64,000 nt of DNA from Pedobacter nyackensis (GCF_900176505.1 NZ_FWYB01000003.1:372001-436000), one strand, 5' to 3'. Shown: positions 17,887 through 27,426, numbered from the stretch's first letter. The notes: generated by a model not told the origin, from the letters alone. Translations and numbers: made by a program.

Positions 17887-17920
17887 GTAGCTCAGCTATT
17901 TATAATTATAAAATAAAACA

Positions 17921-17960
17921 ACATGAGTTGGGTTCTGCGGAGGTAGATCCCAACTCTTGT
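17921..17960 (+). terminator. Hairpin after yebC
   Basis: A 12-bp stem with one mismatch (17921-17932 with 17949-17960, core GAGTTGGG/CCCAACTC) closes a 16-base loop 34 bases after the stop. No strong U run follows, so it may act as a 3' end stabiliser or as a barrier against the convergent esterase transcript. Confidence 0.55.
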
Positions 17961-18009
17961 CATTTCTGCCTGTTACTGTCCAGGTAAAAGGGATACTTTA
18001 GATGGTAAA

Positions 18010-18795
18010 TTATTTATGATGAGAAAATAACCAGGGCAGTAATTGAGGTTCTGCAAAGGCAGCGTCCCAGCTGTTGTGGTTTGCATTGGGGTATAAGGTG
18101 AGCTTAACAGGTTTATCTAACACCTTTAGCTGATCCGCAATATTTGTAGAACAAACAACCGGAACTATATCGTCTTTTTCTCCATGGAAGAGCCAGAGCG
18201 GTACGTTCTTATACTTCTGTACATTTGCTACATTGTCTCCTCCACAAATGGAAAAAGCGGCAGCAAATACTTTTGGTTTACGTCTTAGCAATTCAAGCGT
18301 GCCCATTCCGCCCATCGATAACCCCGCAGCATATACACGATTATGATCTGTATAGGGCTTCGCCAGAAAAAAGTCTATCAAGCGCAGCAGTGCAGCCATG
18401 GCCTTACTGGGATCACCTTTTTCCTGAAATACGAACACCCTTTTGCCATTCGCATCGGGCTTAATGTTAACATTTGACCAGTAACTGTCTGATCCACATT
18501 GTGGAAACACAACAATTGCAGGGAATTTTTTTCTTATATCTTCCTGTAGGAATAGCTTACCACCATGTGTCAGTTGTTTTACGTTGTCGCCGCCTCTTTC
18601 ACCAGCTCCATGGAGGAAAAATAGTATCGGGTATTTTTTTGCAGCATCAAAATTTTCGGGAAACAGAACTCTATAGGAAATGGTATCCTTATTGTTCATA
18701 AAATTACCACTGTCATACTTTGTGAGATCTTGCGCTGTACTGTTCAAACCAAAAAGCATTAAGAGTATGGTGTATGTTAAAATGAGCCTGTTCAT
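18010..18795 (-). CDS. Secreted alpha/beta-hydrolase esterase
   Basis: A 261-residue serine esterase of the phospholipase/carboxylesterase type. A signal peptide ends NSTAQ. The triad is complete: nucleophile Ser in GLSMGGMG, Asp in FHGEKDDIVP and His in ANHNSWD. The oxyanion region is FLHGAGERGG. Related domains remove acetyl, feruloyl or other ester groups from plant polysaccharides. It lies 305 bases from the GH3 gene, on the same strand as the glucan locus but separated by a repeat-rich gap, so membership in that locus is uncertain. I start at the ATG 18795 because an extended frame to 19020 is made of non-coding repeats and lacks a credible beginning. Confidence 0.88.
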   Translation of the reverse strand: MNRLILTYTILLMLFGLNSTAQDLTKYDSGNFMNNKDTISYRVLFPENFDAAKKYPILFFLHGAGERGGDNVKQLTHGGKLFLQEDIRKKFPAIVVFPQCGSDSYWSNVNIKPDANGKRVFVFQEKGDPSKAMAALLRLIDFFLAKPYTDHNRVYAAGLSMGGMGTLELLRRKPKVFAAAFSICGGDNVANVQKYKNVPLWLFHGEKDDIVPVVCSTNIADQLKVLDKPVKLTLYPNANHNSWDAAFAEPQLLPWLFSHHK

Positions 18796-19100
18796 ACTAC
18801 TAAAATAATCAATAAAATCTGTTGTTGTAAGGGTGTTTTTTATATGGTAAATCTTTGTTAGGGAAGCGGCCGGTTTGGTGCTGATTACCGTTCGAGTTAA
18901 GCTATATCTAAACAGGGTGTAAACAGGGTCTAAACAGGGTGCAAACAGGGTCAGCGATATAGTTTGCACCGAGTAATCACATGACTTAGATCGAGTGTTA
19001 ATTGGAGATGTCTGGAACACTAACCGAAACGTTACAAAGCCCTTATCGGACAGCGTAAAAAAAGCGTTAAATGAGCGCGCTAATTTGTGCTAAAAATGTA
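18796..19100. other. 305-base gap with iterated repeats
   Basis: The gap before the esterase holds four 11-bp tandem repeats (18909-18952) and a 9-bp inverted repeat that overlaps the last copy (18938-18946 and 18962-18970, GGTGCAAAC/GTTTGCACC). The part near 19040-19085 has AAAAAAA and several AGCG words but no clean terminator. I see no convincing -7 box for the esterase. Confidence 0.6.
18909..18952. repeat. Four tandem copies of an 11-bp unit
   Basis: The unit is (T/C)AAACAGGGT(G/C), repeated four times with no spacer: 18909-18919, 18920-18930, 18931-18941 and 18942-18952. The last base alternates G, C, G, C. A spacing of 11 bp puts all copies on nearly the same DNA face, as for an iterated binding site; slippage of a simple repeat is the other explanation. 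Confidence 0.9.
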
Positions 19101-21401
19101 TTATTTGCTCAAAGAAAAACCGGCTTCCACCACATCTCTAGAGTTTCCTCCGATGTAGATTTTGAAGTCACCCGGTTCAGCAACAAACTTTAAGTCTGTA
19201 TTGTAGAACTTCAAATCTTCTTCAGTGATTTTAAAGTTTACTGTTTTGCTTTCACCTGGCTTCAGACTGATTTTTTCAAAACCTTTTAACTCTTTCACCG
19301 GACGAGTAGAGCTACCTACAAGGTCGCGGATATACAATTGTACCACTTCTTTACCTTCAAATGCACCAGTGTTTTTTACTTCGATGCTGGCAGTAATAGA
19401 TTCGCCTGGTTTAAAACTGTTTTTACTTAATTTTAAATTACTATAGGCAAAAGTAGTATAGCTTAAGCCATAACCAAATGGGTACAACGGGGCATTGCTT
19501 ACATCAAGATAGTTGGAGCGGAATTTACTGAACCATTTACCTTCTTCCAATGGTCTTCCAGTATTTTTGTGCGCATAGTACAAGGGAACCTGACCTACAT
19601 TTTGAGGGAAGGTAGTCGTTAATTTACCCGATGGGTTCACTGCGCCAAATAGTACATCTGGAATAGCATTTGCCGTTTCAGTACCACCGAACCAAACGTT
19701 TAAAATTGCCGGTACATTTTCATTTTCCCAGTTCAAGGCTAATGGACGGCCGGTAAATAATACCAATACGACAGGTTTACCTGTTTTAAGCAAGGCTTGT
19801 AATAAACGTTTTTGTACTGCAGGGATCTCGATATCCGTTCTGCTTGACGCTTCACCGCTCATTTCAGAGCTTTCACCTAATGCCGCAACTACAACATCTG
19901 ATTGTGATGCAAGTTTTACTGCCTCATTAATGATTTCTTGCTCTGGTCGGTTATCACGAGGAATGGTGCGACCAAACATGGTAGCTCTTTCCTGGTATTG
20001 TGCATCAGCAAGCAGGTTAGCACCCAGACTGTGCAGGATCTTAACATCAGTTCCTGCTGCAGCCTGCATTCCTTGTAATAGGGATTTAGTATTAGCCAGG
20101 TCACTGTTTACGCTCCATGTTCCAGGCATGTTGGAACCGGTATTAGCTAAAGGACCTATTAAAGCGATAGTACCTGATTTTTTTAATGGCAGGATTTGAC
20201 GATCATTTTTTAAAAGTACAAACGATTCAGTAGCAGCTTTGCGTGCATAGACGAGGTGCTCTGGTTTCAGAATCTCAGTTTTTGCACGCTCTTCGTTGCA
20301 ATAACGGAAAGGATCTTCAAATAAGCCAAGTTTATATTTAGCTTCTAAAATAAGATGGCATGCATCATCAATACGTTGCTGTTTTACTTTGCCTTCTTTT
20401 ACAGATTTCTTAAGTGTAGTTAAAAAGCCTTCACCAACCATATCCATATCTACACCTGCATTTAAAGATAGGGCAGAAACAGTTTGCAGATCTCCCAAGC
20501 CATGGTCGATCAATTCATTTACAGCAGTATAATCGGTAACAACCATGCCTTTAAAGCCCCATTGCTTACGCAACAGGTCAGTCATCAGCCATTTGTTTGC
20601 CGTTGCCGGAACACCATTAATATCGTTAAAAGAAGTCATCACACTACCTGCACCTGCGTCTAATGCAGCTTTATAGGGTGGAAGATATTCATTGTACATA
20701 CGATCCAGACTCATGTCAGTCGTATTGTAATCGCGTCCTGCTTCTGAGGCACCATATAATGCGAAATGTTTTACACAGGCCATCATGGTGTTGTACTTGG
20801 TAAGATCATCGCCCTGGTAGCCTCTAACCATTGCTGCGGCTATTTTTGAACCCAGATAGGTGTCTTCTCCGGAACCTTCAGAGATACGACCCCAGCGTGC
20901 GTCTCTTGAGATATCCACCATTGGAGAAAAAGTCCAGTTTATCCCATCTGCTGTAGCTTCGATAGCTGCAATACGGGCTGTTTTTTGTATCAATTCCATA
21001 TCCCATGTAGCGGATAGTGCCAGTGGAATAGGGAAGGTGGTTTTGTAACCATGGATAACATCCTGACCAAAAATAATAGGTATTTTTAGTCGGGTTTGCG
21101 TAACTGCAATTTCCTGTGCCTTGCGGATACGGGCAGGCGTAGTTAAACTAAATATCCCTCCAACTTGTCCGGCTTTAATTTTTTGTTCTACACCTGTACT
21201 TACTACTGATCCTGTGGTTGCTTCACCACCAGTAAGTAAATTGAGCTGTCCTATCTTTTCATCTAATGTCATTTTCGACATCAGCTTGTTGATAAAGGTG
21301 TTCATTTTTTGAACAACTGGTGGAACTGCTTTTTTCTGTTGCGCCAAACCAGTATTAAAGACTAGGAGCAGGGATAGGGAAAGTAAAAATAAGGATTTCA
21401 T
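19101..21401 (-). CDS. bglX: GH3 beta-glucosidase (BglX type)
   Basis: A 766-residue periplasmic exo-glucosidase that releases glucose from the non-reducing end of beta-glucosides. Residues 1-20 form a signal peptide ending GLAQ. The N-terminal barrel covers about 40-370, with the nucleophile Asp in MVVTDYTAVN; the sandwich domain covers about 390-620, with the probable acid/base Glu in EMSGEASSR; a fibronectin-III-like domain closes the protein from about 660. Next to a GH144-like enzyme it most likely splits sophorose and longer beta-1,2-glucooligosaccharides. The 32-base gap suggests one transcript with the GH144-like gene. Confidence 0.94.
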   Translation of the reverse strand: MKSLFLLSLSLLLVFNTGLAQQKKAVPPVVQKMNTFINKLMSKMTLDEKIGQLNLLTGGEATTGSVVSTGVEQKIKAGQVGGIFSLTTPARIRKAQEIAVTQTRLKIPIIFGQDVIHGYKTTFPIPLALSATWDMELIQKTARIAAIEATADGINWTFSPMVDISRDARWGRISEGSGEDTYLGSKIAAAMVRGYQGDDLTKYNTMMACVKHFALYGASEAGRDYNTTDMSLDRMYNEYLPPYKAALDAGAGSVMTSFNDINGVPATANKWLMTDLLRKQWGFKGMVVTDYTAVNELIDHGLGDLQTVSALSLNAGVDMDMVGEGFLTTLKKSVKEGKVKQQRIDDACHLILEAKYKLGLFEDPFRYCNEERAKTEILKPEHLVYARKAATESFVLLKNDRQILPLKKSGTIALIGPLANTGSNMPGTWSVNSDLANTKSLLQGMQAAAGTDVKILHSLGANLLADAQYQERATMFGRTIPRDNRPEQEIINEAVKLASQSDVVVAALGESSEMSGEASSRTDIEIPAVQKRLLQALLKTGKPVVLVLFTGRPLALNWENENVPAILNVWFGGTETANAIPDVLFGAVNPSGKLTTTFPQNVGQVPLYYAHKNTGRPLEEGKWFSKFRSNYLDVSNAPLYPFGYGLSYTTFAYSNLKLSKNSFKPGESITASIEVKNTGAFEGKEVVQLYIRDLVGSSTRPVKELKGFEKISLKPGESKTVNFKITEEDLKFYNTDLKFVAEPGDFKIYIGGNSRDVVEAGFSLSK

Positions 21402-21433
21402 TATGTGTGTTTATTTCTTGTGTGTCGTTTTGA

Positions 21434-22807
21434 TCAGGGGGTTAGAGCGGGACTATTGAACCCCAGTTTATGTAAGCCTTTTTGTATTTCCGGACTGCTC
21501 ATAAACAATTTCCACAGCAGTCCACTACGATGGTTTTCTATCATCACAATAATGGGTCCCTGATCTATTGCCAGGTGTGATTTTGCATACCAATTGTGGT
21601 GTTCGCTAAAGGCATCTACAAAACCATATTCACTCCAGATTTTGTGTCCCAGATCTTCATAAAAATACCTTAGCGCTTGCATAGAATATTCAGGAGTGTA
21701 AGGAAAGGAAGATAAAGCAGCAGTGGGGGTAACCACTCCCTGGTCTTCGTTTGGTGAATGTGCTGCATAACCCTGCCAGCTATCACTGGCGGTTAATCCC
21801 CAACAATTCGTTCCATAACCTTTGTAGTTTTTAGGATTTGCCAGACAGTAAGCTCTGTTTACCAGGGTGTGATTTTTATTTTGCTCCCAGTAATCGGCAT
21901 ATCGGTCTTTAAGTCCTCTTGGATCTAATCCTAAAAAGGAATAATGGGAGAAAAATAATGGGCCACCATTATCAAAGCCAAGTGGTAATTTGTGGCCATA
22001 AAATTCCTTACCATTCAAAAAGAAATTGCTTTGCGCCCAACCTCTGTGATAAACTGCCGCTGGTACTGAATATCTTGTTGCCGAGGCTGCCAGCACATAA
22101 GTAATCAGGCATTCATTGTACCCTCTTAATGGGAAATTCATAGCCCAGCCATTGTTTGGACTCCAGTGCCAGTACAATACTTCTTCTCCACCTTTAGTAA
22201 ACCAATCCCATTCTATTTCGTCCCATAGCCAGGTTATGCGATTCCTCAACTCATTCTCTACCTGGTTATTGGCATTAAAATATTGCTTGGCGGTTAGTAA
22301 GCCTTGAAATAGAAAGGATGTTTCTACAAGATCAGCACCATCATCTTTACGGCCAAATGGAATAGTTTTACCTGTTGCGCCGTTAAGCCAGTGTGGAAAT
22401 ACACCATGATAGGCATCAGCCTTAGCTAAAAACTTAACCATTTTTAAGAGGTTGGCAGATGCACTGTCACGACTGATCCAATTACGTTCTGTGGCTACTA
22501 TCGTTGCCATAATTCCAAAGCCGGTCCCTCCGGTAGTTACTACCTCATCTCCATAACCAAAGGCTGCATTACTACGCTCCCGGGCCATGCCACTTACGGG
22601 GTGACCGAAGTCCCAGAAGTATCTGAAGGTCTGTTTTTGCACCAGGTCTAATAGCTGGTCGTCACTCAGGTTTTTCTGGATCTTTAATTGTACAGGAATA
22701 TTTTTTGTTTTGTTTTTTTGTGCTTCTGCAGATAGGGGGATTACTGTTGAGCAGGCCATTAGTGCCAAAAAAAGCATTGTAAGAAGTCTGTTTTTTGCCA
22801 TAATCAT
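21434..22807 (-). CDS. GH144-like endo-beta-1,2-glucanase (glucoamylase-like family PF10091)
   Basis: A 457-residue secreted protein of the family first annotated as glucoamylase-like, whose characterised Bacteroidota members are GH144 endo-beta-1,2-glucanases. The signal region runs to about residue 30 (LSAEAQ); a Cys19 in LMAC could make it a lipoprotein. The (alpha/alpha)6 domain begins near 45 with QTFRYFWDFGHP. The acidic set D-x3-D-x2-E in KDDGADLVE has the same spacing as the catalytic acids that I recall for the Chitinophaga enzyme. The family also has a GH162 relative in fungi. Two ATGs (22807 and 22801) are possible starts. Confidence 0.85.
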   Translation of the reverse strand: MIMAKNRLLTMLFLALMACSTVIPLSAEAQKNKTKNIPVQLKIQKNLSDDQLLDLVQKQTFRYFWDFGHPVSGMARERSNAAFGYGDEVVTTGGTGFGIMATIVATERNWISRDSASANLLKMVKFLAKADAYHGVFPHWLNGATGKTIPFGRKDDGADLVETSFLFQGLLTAKQYFNANNQVENELRNRITWLWDEIEWDWFTKGGEEVLYWHWSPNNGWAMNFPLRGYNECLITYVLAASATRYSVPAAVYHRGWAQSNFFLNGKEFYGHKLPLGFDNGGPLFFSHYSFLGLDPRGLKDRYADYWEQNKNHTLVNRAYCLANPKNYKGYGTNCWGLTASDSWQGYAAHSPNEDQGVVTPTAALSSFPYTPEYSMQALRYFYEDLGHKIWSEYGFVDAFSEHHNWYAKSHLAIDQGPIIVMIENHRSGLLWKLFMSSPEIQKGLHKLGFNSPALTP

Positions 22808-22814
22808 TATTGCT

Positions 22815-22845
22815 AAAAAAGGCTGCTGACCAAATATCAGCAGCC
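22815..22845 (-). terminator. Hairpin with U run between susD and the glucanase gene
   Basis: A perfect 9-bp stem GGCTGCTGA/TCAGCAGCC (22821-22829 and 22837-22845) has a 7-base loop and, on the minus strand, runs into TTTTTT. It should stop much of the susCD transcript and so set a lower level of the two enzyme genes downstream. Confidence 0.88.
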
Positions 22846-22861
22846 TCTTAATTCTTGTTTT

Positions 22862-24349
22862 TTAGTATCCCGGGTTTTGAACAAGTACTCCTCCACTCAG
22901 GTCAATTTCAGTTTGGGGAATTGGCCAGACCTCGTTTCGGCCTGCTTTCCATTCTTTAGAACCAAAAACTTCTGTTCCGCGGCCCTGACGAATAACATCA
23001 AAATAACGGTCGAACTCCATTGCAAATTCAACGCGTCTCTCTCTGTAGATTGCTTTTCTCAGTTCGGCCTGATCGGTAGTGGTAACCTTAGGAAGAATAG
23101 TCGCATTCCCTTGACGAGCTCTATTTCTTACCTCTTCCAGAGAAGAGATCGCCTTTGTGGGATTATTCAGCTCGTTAGCGGCTTCAGCATTCATCAGCAG
23201 TACATCCGAGTAACGAAGCATACGTACGTTTTGCTGTGCGCCTTCGTTAAAATTAGGGACAAACAGTGAAAAAGGAACATATGACTTCTGGTTGTACATA
23301 GGATTGTCTCCGGTTGCCGGAATTAAATCGCCGGAAGGAGTGGTTTCACCTCTGAAAATGATCGTTGCATCTCTTCTGGGATCTCCGGTCTCATACGCTG
23401 CGGCAAGGTTAGCTGAAGGGACATTAAAGCCCCATCCACCACCTGTGATTCCACGTACACCTTGTACCTGAGAATATTGAGAATTAGATGCATCCTTGTT
23501 ATTGGGCAATAATGCGCACTGGATCTCAAATATCGATTCGATACTATTTTCATTCTCTATTCTGAATACCTTTTCGTAGTTGGGAAGCAGTCCATAACCC
23601 ATGCCCATTACCGTATTGGTGTAAGCCAATACGTCGCTCCATTTTTTCTGGTACATGGCAACTTTAGCGTGCAAGGTTAAAGCTGCACCTTTTGTTGCAC
23701 GGCCAATATCTGCGGCACTATAAGTTGGAGGTAATACGGCAGCGGCCTCTGTCAGGTCTTTTTCAATCTGTGCATAAACTTCGGTAACTGATGCCCTTGG
23801 TAGATTAAAATCTGTATTTGCGTCTTTAGGAACATGTAAACGCAACGGAACTCCTCCAAAGGCACGTACTAGTCTGAAATATGAAAAGGCACGTACAAAT
23901 TTGGCCTCTGCCAAATACCTGGCCTTCAGGTTTTCATCCATAGCTATTCCTGGAACATTATCCAGAACCTGGTTGGTGTAATTGATGTTACGGTATTGGC
24001 CATTCCAGAAGCCGCCAATGTTTCCCTGATCAGGGTCGATGGTAAACTGGTCAAATTGCAAGAAGAAACTGGCATCAGATGCAGTACTTCCTTTATCTGC
24101 ATCATCAGAGCCCATGCTTTCAATGGCAATAGCAGGAAATGCTGTGTTTTCCCATGAACGAAGGTTACCATAAATGGCATTCACACCTGCTGTCGCATCA
24201 TCGGCAGTTTTCCAGAATACTGTACTTTGCTGTTTCCCTTGTTCAGGTACATCCAAAAAGCTTTTTGTACAGGAAGCAACGGTACCTATGCTAAGGGCTA
24301 AACTGATGCCCAAAGCTGCTTTTTTATATAGATTGTTATATTGTTTCAT
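22862..24349 (-). CDS. SusD/RagB family glycan-binding lipoprotein
   Basis: A 495-residue outer-membrane surface lipoprotein that binds glycans and works as a lid on its SusC partner. The type II signal ends TVASC, with lipidated Cys27 followed by TKSFLD. The TPR-containing N-terminal half has the family word FLDVPEQG and the RALAYFRLVRAFGGVPL-like segment (AFSYFRLVRAFGGVPL). The C-terminal SusD domain includes RYSDVLLMNAEAANEL and ends in ALWPIP-like text (NEVWPIPQTE). It is 11 bases after susC, so the pair is co-transcribed. Glucan specificity is inferred from the enzymes. Confidence 0.95.
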   Translation of the reverse strand: MKQYNNLYKKAALGISLALSIGTVASCTKSFLDVPEQGKQQSTVFWKTADDATAGVNAIYGNLRSWENTAFPAIAIESMGSDDADKGSTASDASFFLQFDQFTIDPDQGNIGGFWNGQYRNINYTNQVLDNVPGIAMDENLKARYLAEAKFVRAFSYFRLVRAFGGVPLRLHVPKDANTDFNLPRASVTEVYAQIEKDLTEAAAVLPPTYSAADIGRATKGAALTLHAKVAMYQKKWSDVLAYTNTVMGMGYGLLPNYEKVFRIENENSIESIFEIQCALLPNNKDASNSQYSQVQGVRGITGGGWGFNVPSANLAAAYETGDPRRDATIIFRGETTPSGDLIPATGDNPMYNQKSYVPFSLFVPNFNEGAQQNVRMLRYSDVLLMNAEAANELNNPTKAISSLEEVRNRARQGNATILPKVTTTDQAELRKAIYRERRVEFAMEFDRYFDVIRQGRGTEVFGSKEWKAGRNEVWPIPQTEIDLSGGVLVQNPGY

Positions 24350-24360
24350 GATGTCGCAGA

Positions 24361-27300
24361 TTAAAAAGTAAGGTTGATACCAAAATTGTAGGTTGCAAAC
24401 AAAGGATAAACATTGGCATCCAAACCTGCATTTAAGCTGTTTGGTATAGTTGTTTTAATCTTTTCTGCATTGTCTGTAGGCACCGGTCCTACTTCAGGAC
24501 TGAATCCTTTATACCCAAAAATGTTGATTGCATTTTGTGCATTTGCATAAATTCTAACCTTTTTGATCTTCCATTTATTTAAGATACCATCAGGTAGTGT
24601 ATATCCTAGTTGTGCATTTCTTACTCTGAAATACGATCCACTGGATACATAGAAGGAGTTGGGGGCAGCGTTGGCTGAAGCACCGATATTGGCTGAAGGG
24701 TAGGTGTTTGAAGTGCCTTCGCCGTGCCATCTGTTGTCAAAAAAGTCTTTGGTGATGTTCTCGTTTCCAAAACGATAGGCCAGGTTGGCGTTGTATATAT
24801 CTACTCCTGCTACTCCCTGGAAATCCAGTGCAAGGTCGAAGTTTTTGTAAGCAAAATTGGTGTTTACACCATAAGTATACTTAGGGTTGGGGTTACCTAT
24901 CACTGTTCTGTCAGCAGAAGTGATTTTTCCATCCCCATTCAAATCTACATATTTAAAACCTCCGGGAGCGGCACTTGCCTGTGTAGGTGAATTTGCAATT
25001 TCAGCTGCATTTTGGAAAATTCCGGCAACTTTATATCCATAGAACATTCCTATAGGGTCTCCAGCTACAGTCCTCGTGGCCAGAGAGCCGTTGGTGATAC
25101 CTGTACTACCCGAGTAAATAGGTGTTTCACCAGAAAGTACATTTAGCACTTTATTGGCATTGTAGCTAATGTTACCGCCAATACTGTAGTTTAAACCACC
25201 TTCAGTTGTATTGGTCCATGCTGCTGATAATTCTACACCTCTGTTCTGGATGTCGGCCTGGTTTCCAAGTAAATCGTTGTCTTTTGTTCCCAACGACCCA
25301 AGTACAGGAATTTTAAAGATGGCCCTTGAAGTTTTTCTACTATAGACATCTGCTTCTACAGTTAACCTGTTGCTTAGGAAAGCTGCTTCAATACCGATAT
25401 CTGTACCAATTCCTTTTTCCCAAACGATTGCAGGGGGAATAAGGGTGTTCACACTTTTACCGGTAAAGGGTGTATTGTTGAATATTGCAACCAGATTGCC
25501 TGTTTGATCTAATAATTGTTGCGAAGGGTTAATCGGAACACTCGCATTTCCAATCATACCCCAGCTACCCCTTAATTTCAGGGAGCTGAACACAGTTTGG
25601 TTTTTCATGAAATCTTCGTTGGTGATTACCCATCCGGTACCTACAGAAGGAAAATATCCCCAGGTCTCGTTGCCGCCAAAAAATTGGGAAGCACCATCAG
25701 CACGGATAGATGCATTCAGCATGTACTTATTTTTGAATGAATAGTTGGCTCTGGCAAAGTAAGAAGCAAATTTGATCAGTGAGCCCTGATCTGCTACACT
25801 TCTGGTGGCTGCATCGCCTAGACTTAAATATAAATCTGCGTCACTATTGAAGGGGACATTTTGCGCGGACGCATTTAAGGTATAAGCTTTATTGCTTTGC
25901 GCAGACTGACCAAGCAATACTGTCAGGTTATGATTTTCGCTGAAAGTGTTGTCATAAGTCAAGGTATTTTCAATTATCCAGTTCCTGGTTTCCACACGTT
26001 TTATATCCAGAATGCTGGCATCGCTTTTCTGCGCATAGGTAGCATAGTATTTTGGATTATATTTCCTGTTCTCCATTTGACCGAACTCTCCACCAAAGCT
26101 CGTTTTAAAGGCGAAGTGTTTTGCAAATTTAAGTTCGGCAAAAATATTACCGGTAACACTGTTTTGTTTGGTTTGCTGATTAAAAAAATCAAGGCTGGCC
26201 TGAGGGTTGAAGTTAGCGCCATCTCCAAGAAGCTGATCATTTGGGTCGCCATAAGATCCGTCTGATTTGAATACTGGTACAGAGGGTGCTGCCGAATATA
26301 GCTGGTGATAGATCGTTGCAGGAACATCTTTCGATTTACCTGAAACGCCGGTAATGTTGTAACCTACTTTAAGGTTTTTTAACAGCTGTATATCATTTGA
26401 TACACGAGCAGTATATCTTTTATAGTTGTTGGTCTGGATAATTCCGTCCTGATCAAGGTAGCCCAATGAGATGTTATAGGTAGATTTCTCTGTTCCTCCT
26501 GCTACTGAAACATTATGGTTAGTTACAAATGCATTGCGAAGGATCTGATCGTACCAGTCAGTTCCGGCACCTAAATTAGAGGTATTGTTGAATACTGGGT
26601 TTCCGCCATTCAATACAGCAAGCTCGTTTGTAAAGGTAGCATACTCTTCGGCATTTGCCATTTTAACCTTATTGGTGACCTTCTGGAAACCTGCATAAGC
26701 ATCGTAGCTGATTGTGGTTGGTGTGCCTGATTTTCCTTTTTTTGTAGTAATCAGCACAACTCCGTTTGCAGCGCGTATACCATAAATAGACTGAGCAGAA
26801 GCGTCTTTTAAAACGCTCATGTTTTCAATGTCTCCGGGATTTAAAAAGTTAATGTCATTGTACCATACTCCATCTACCACATATAATGGAGCCTGGTTGC
26901 CAAATATCGTTCCCAAGCCACGAATTCGGATCTGAGGCGAAGAACCAGGAGCTCCGGTATTTGTGATTGATACACCGGCAATTTTGCCTTGTAATGCTCC
27001 TACAGGATTGGTAGATGCCTGTTTTGATATTTCAGATCCCTTTAAACTGGCTACTGCCCCTGTTACGTCTATTTTACGCTGGGTTCCATAACCAATCACG
27101 ACAACCTGCTCTAGTTGTTGCGAAGAGGGCGTCAGTACCACATTGATTGTTCCCTGTCCGTTAACGGGAATTTCCTGGGTTACGTAACCCACATAAGTAA
27201 AGACTAGGGTGCTGTTAGCTGTTGTATTAATGGAATACCTTCCGTTAGCATCTGTTTGTACTCCTGTAGTACTCCCTTTTACCATAATACTTACTGATGG

Positions 27301-27426
27301 AATGGTTGTCTTATCCAGGCCGTCGGTAACAACGCCTTTAACAGTAATATTCTGTGCAAAGGCTGTGTTGGTAAAAAGTAAACAAAGAATACTTAAAACA
27401 GAAAATCTTGTAAAAAATCTTTTCAT
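24361..27426 (-). CDS. SusC/RagA-type TonB-dependent outer-membrane transporter
   Basis: A 1021-residue outer-membrane transporter that imports oligosaccharides with energy from TonB. Signal peptide residues 1-24 end FAQN. A carboxypeptidase-regulatory-like domain covers about 27-105 (KGVVTDGLDKTTIP), followed by the plug (about 110-230, beginning QVVVIGYGTQRK and containing the SusC signature RIRGLGTIFGNQAPLYVVDG-like region), then the 22-strand barrel, ending in the aromatic residue NLTF. Length and plan are typical. It heads the glucan locus, and its 256-base upstream gap should carry the regulated promoter. Confidence 0.96.
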   Translation of the reverse strand: MKRFFTRFSVLSILCLLFTNTAFAQNITVKGVVTDGLDKTTIPSVSIMVKGSTTGVQTDANGRYSINTTANSTLVFTYVGYVTQEIPVNGQGTINVVLTPSSQQLEQVVVIGYGTQRKIDVTGAVASLKGSEISKQASTNPVGALQGKIAGVSITNTGAPGSSPQIRIRGLGTIFGNQAPLYVVDGVWYNDINFLNPGDIENMSVLKDASAQSIYGIRAANGVVLITTKKGKSGTPTTISYDAYAGFQKVTNKVKMANAEEYATFTNELAVLNGGNPVFNNTSNLGAGTDWYDQILRNAFVTNHNVSVAGGTEKSTYNISLGYLDQDGIIQTNNYKRYTARVSNDIQLLKNLKVGYNITGVSGKSKDVPATIYHQLYSAAPSVPVFKSDGSYGDPNDQLLGDGANFNPQASLDFFNQQTKQNSVTGNIFAELKFAKHFAFKTSFGGEFGQMENRKYNPKYYATYAQKSDASILDIKRVETRNWIIENTLTYDNTFSENHNLTVLLGQSAQSNKAYTLNASAQNVPFNSDADLYLSLGDAATRSVADQGSLIKFASYFARANYSFKNKYMLNASIRADGASQFFGGNETWGYFPSVGTGWVITNEDFMKNQTVFSSLKLRGSWGMIGNASVPINPSQQLLDQTGNLVAIFNNTPFTGKSVNTLIPPAIVWEKGIGTDIGIEAAFLSNRLTVEADVYSRKTSRAIFKIPVLGSLGTKDNDLLGNQADIQNRGVELSAAWTNTTEGGLNYSIGGNISYNANKVLNVLSGETPIYSGSTGITNGSLATRTVAGDPIGMFYGYKVAGIFQNAAEIANSPTQASAAPGGFKYVDLNGDGKITSADRTVIGNPNPKYTYGVNTNFAYKNFDLALDFQGVAGVDIYNANLAYRFGNENITKDFFDNRWHGEGTSNTYPSANIGASANAAPNSFYVSSGSYFRVRNAQLGYTLPDGILNKWKIKKVRIYANAQNAINIFGYKGFSPEVGPVPTDNAEKIKTTIPNSLNAGLDANVYPLFATYNFGINLTF

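Noticed and set aside
17887..17899. tRNA-like text TAGCTCAGCTA after yebC
   Set aside because: No acceptor stem, anticodon arm or TTC loop can be formed around it.
18909..18952. CRISPR-like array
   Set aside because: Units are 11 bp and joined with no spacers, and there are no cas genes.
18796..19020. N-terminal extension of the esterase frame through the 11-bp repeats
   Set aside because: The translated repeats have no domain, and a clean ATG with a signal peptide exists at 18795.
26001..26327. 108-residue minus-strand frame inside the SusC gene
   Set aside because: It is an out-of-frame shadow of the susC coding sequence with no domain.
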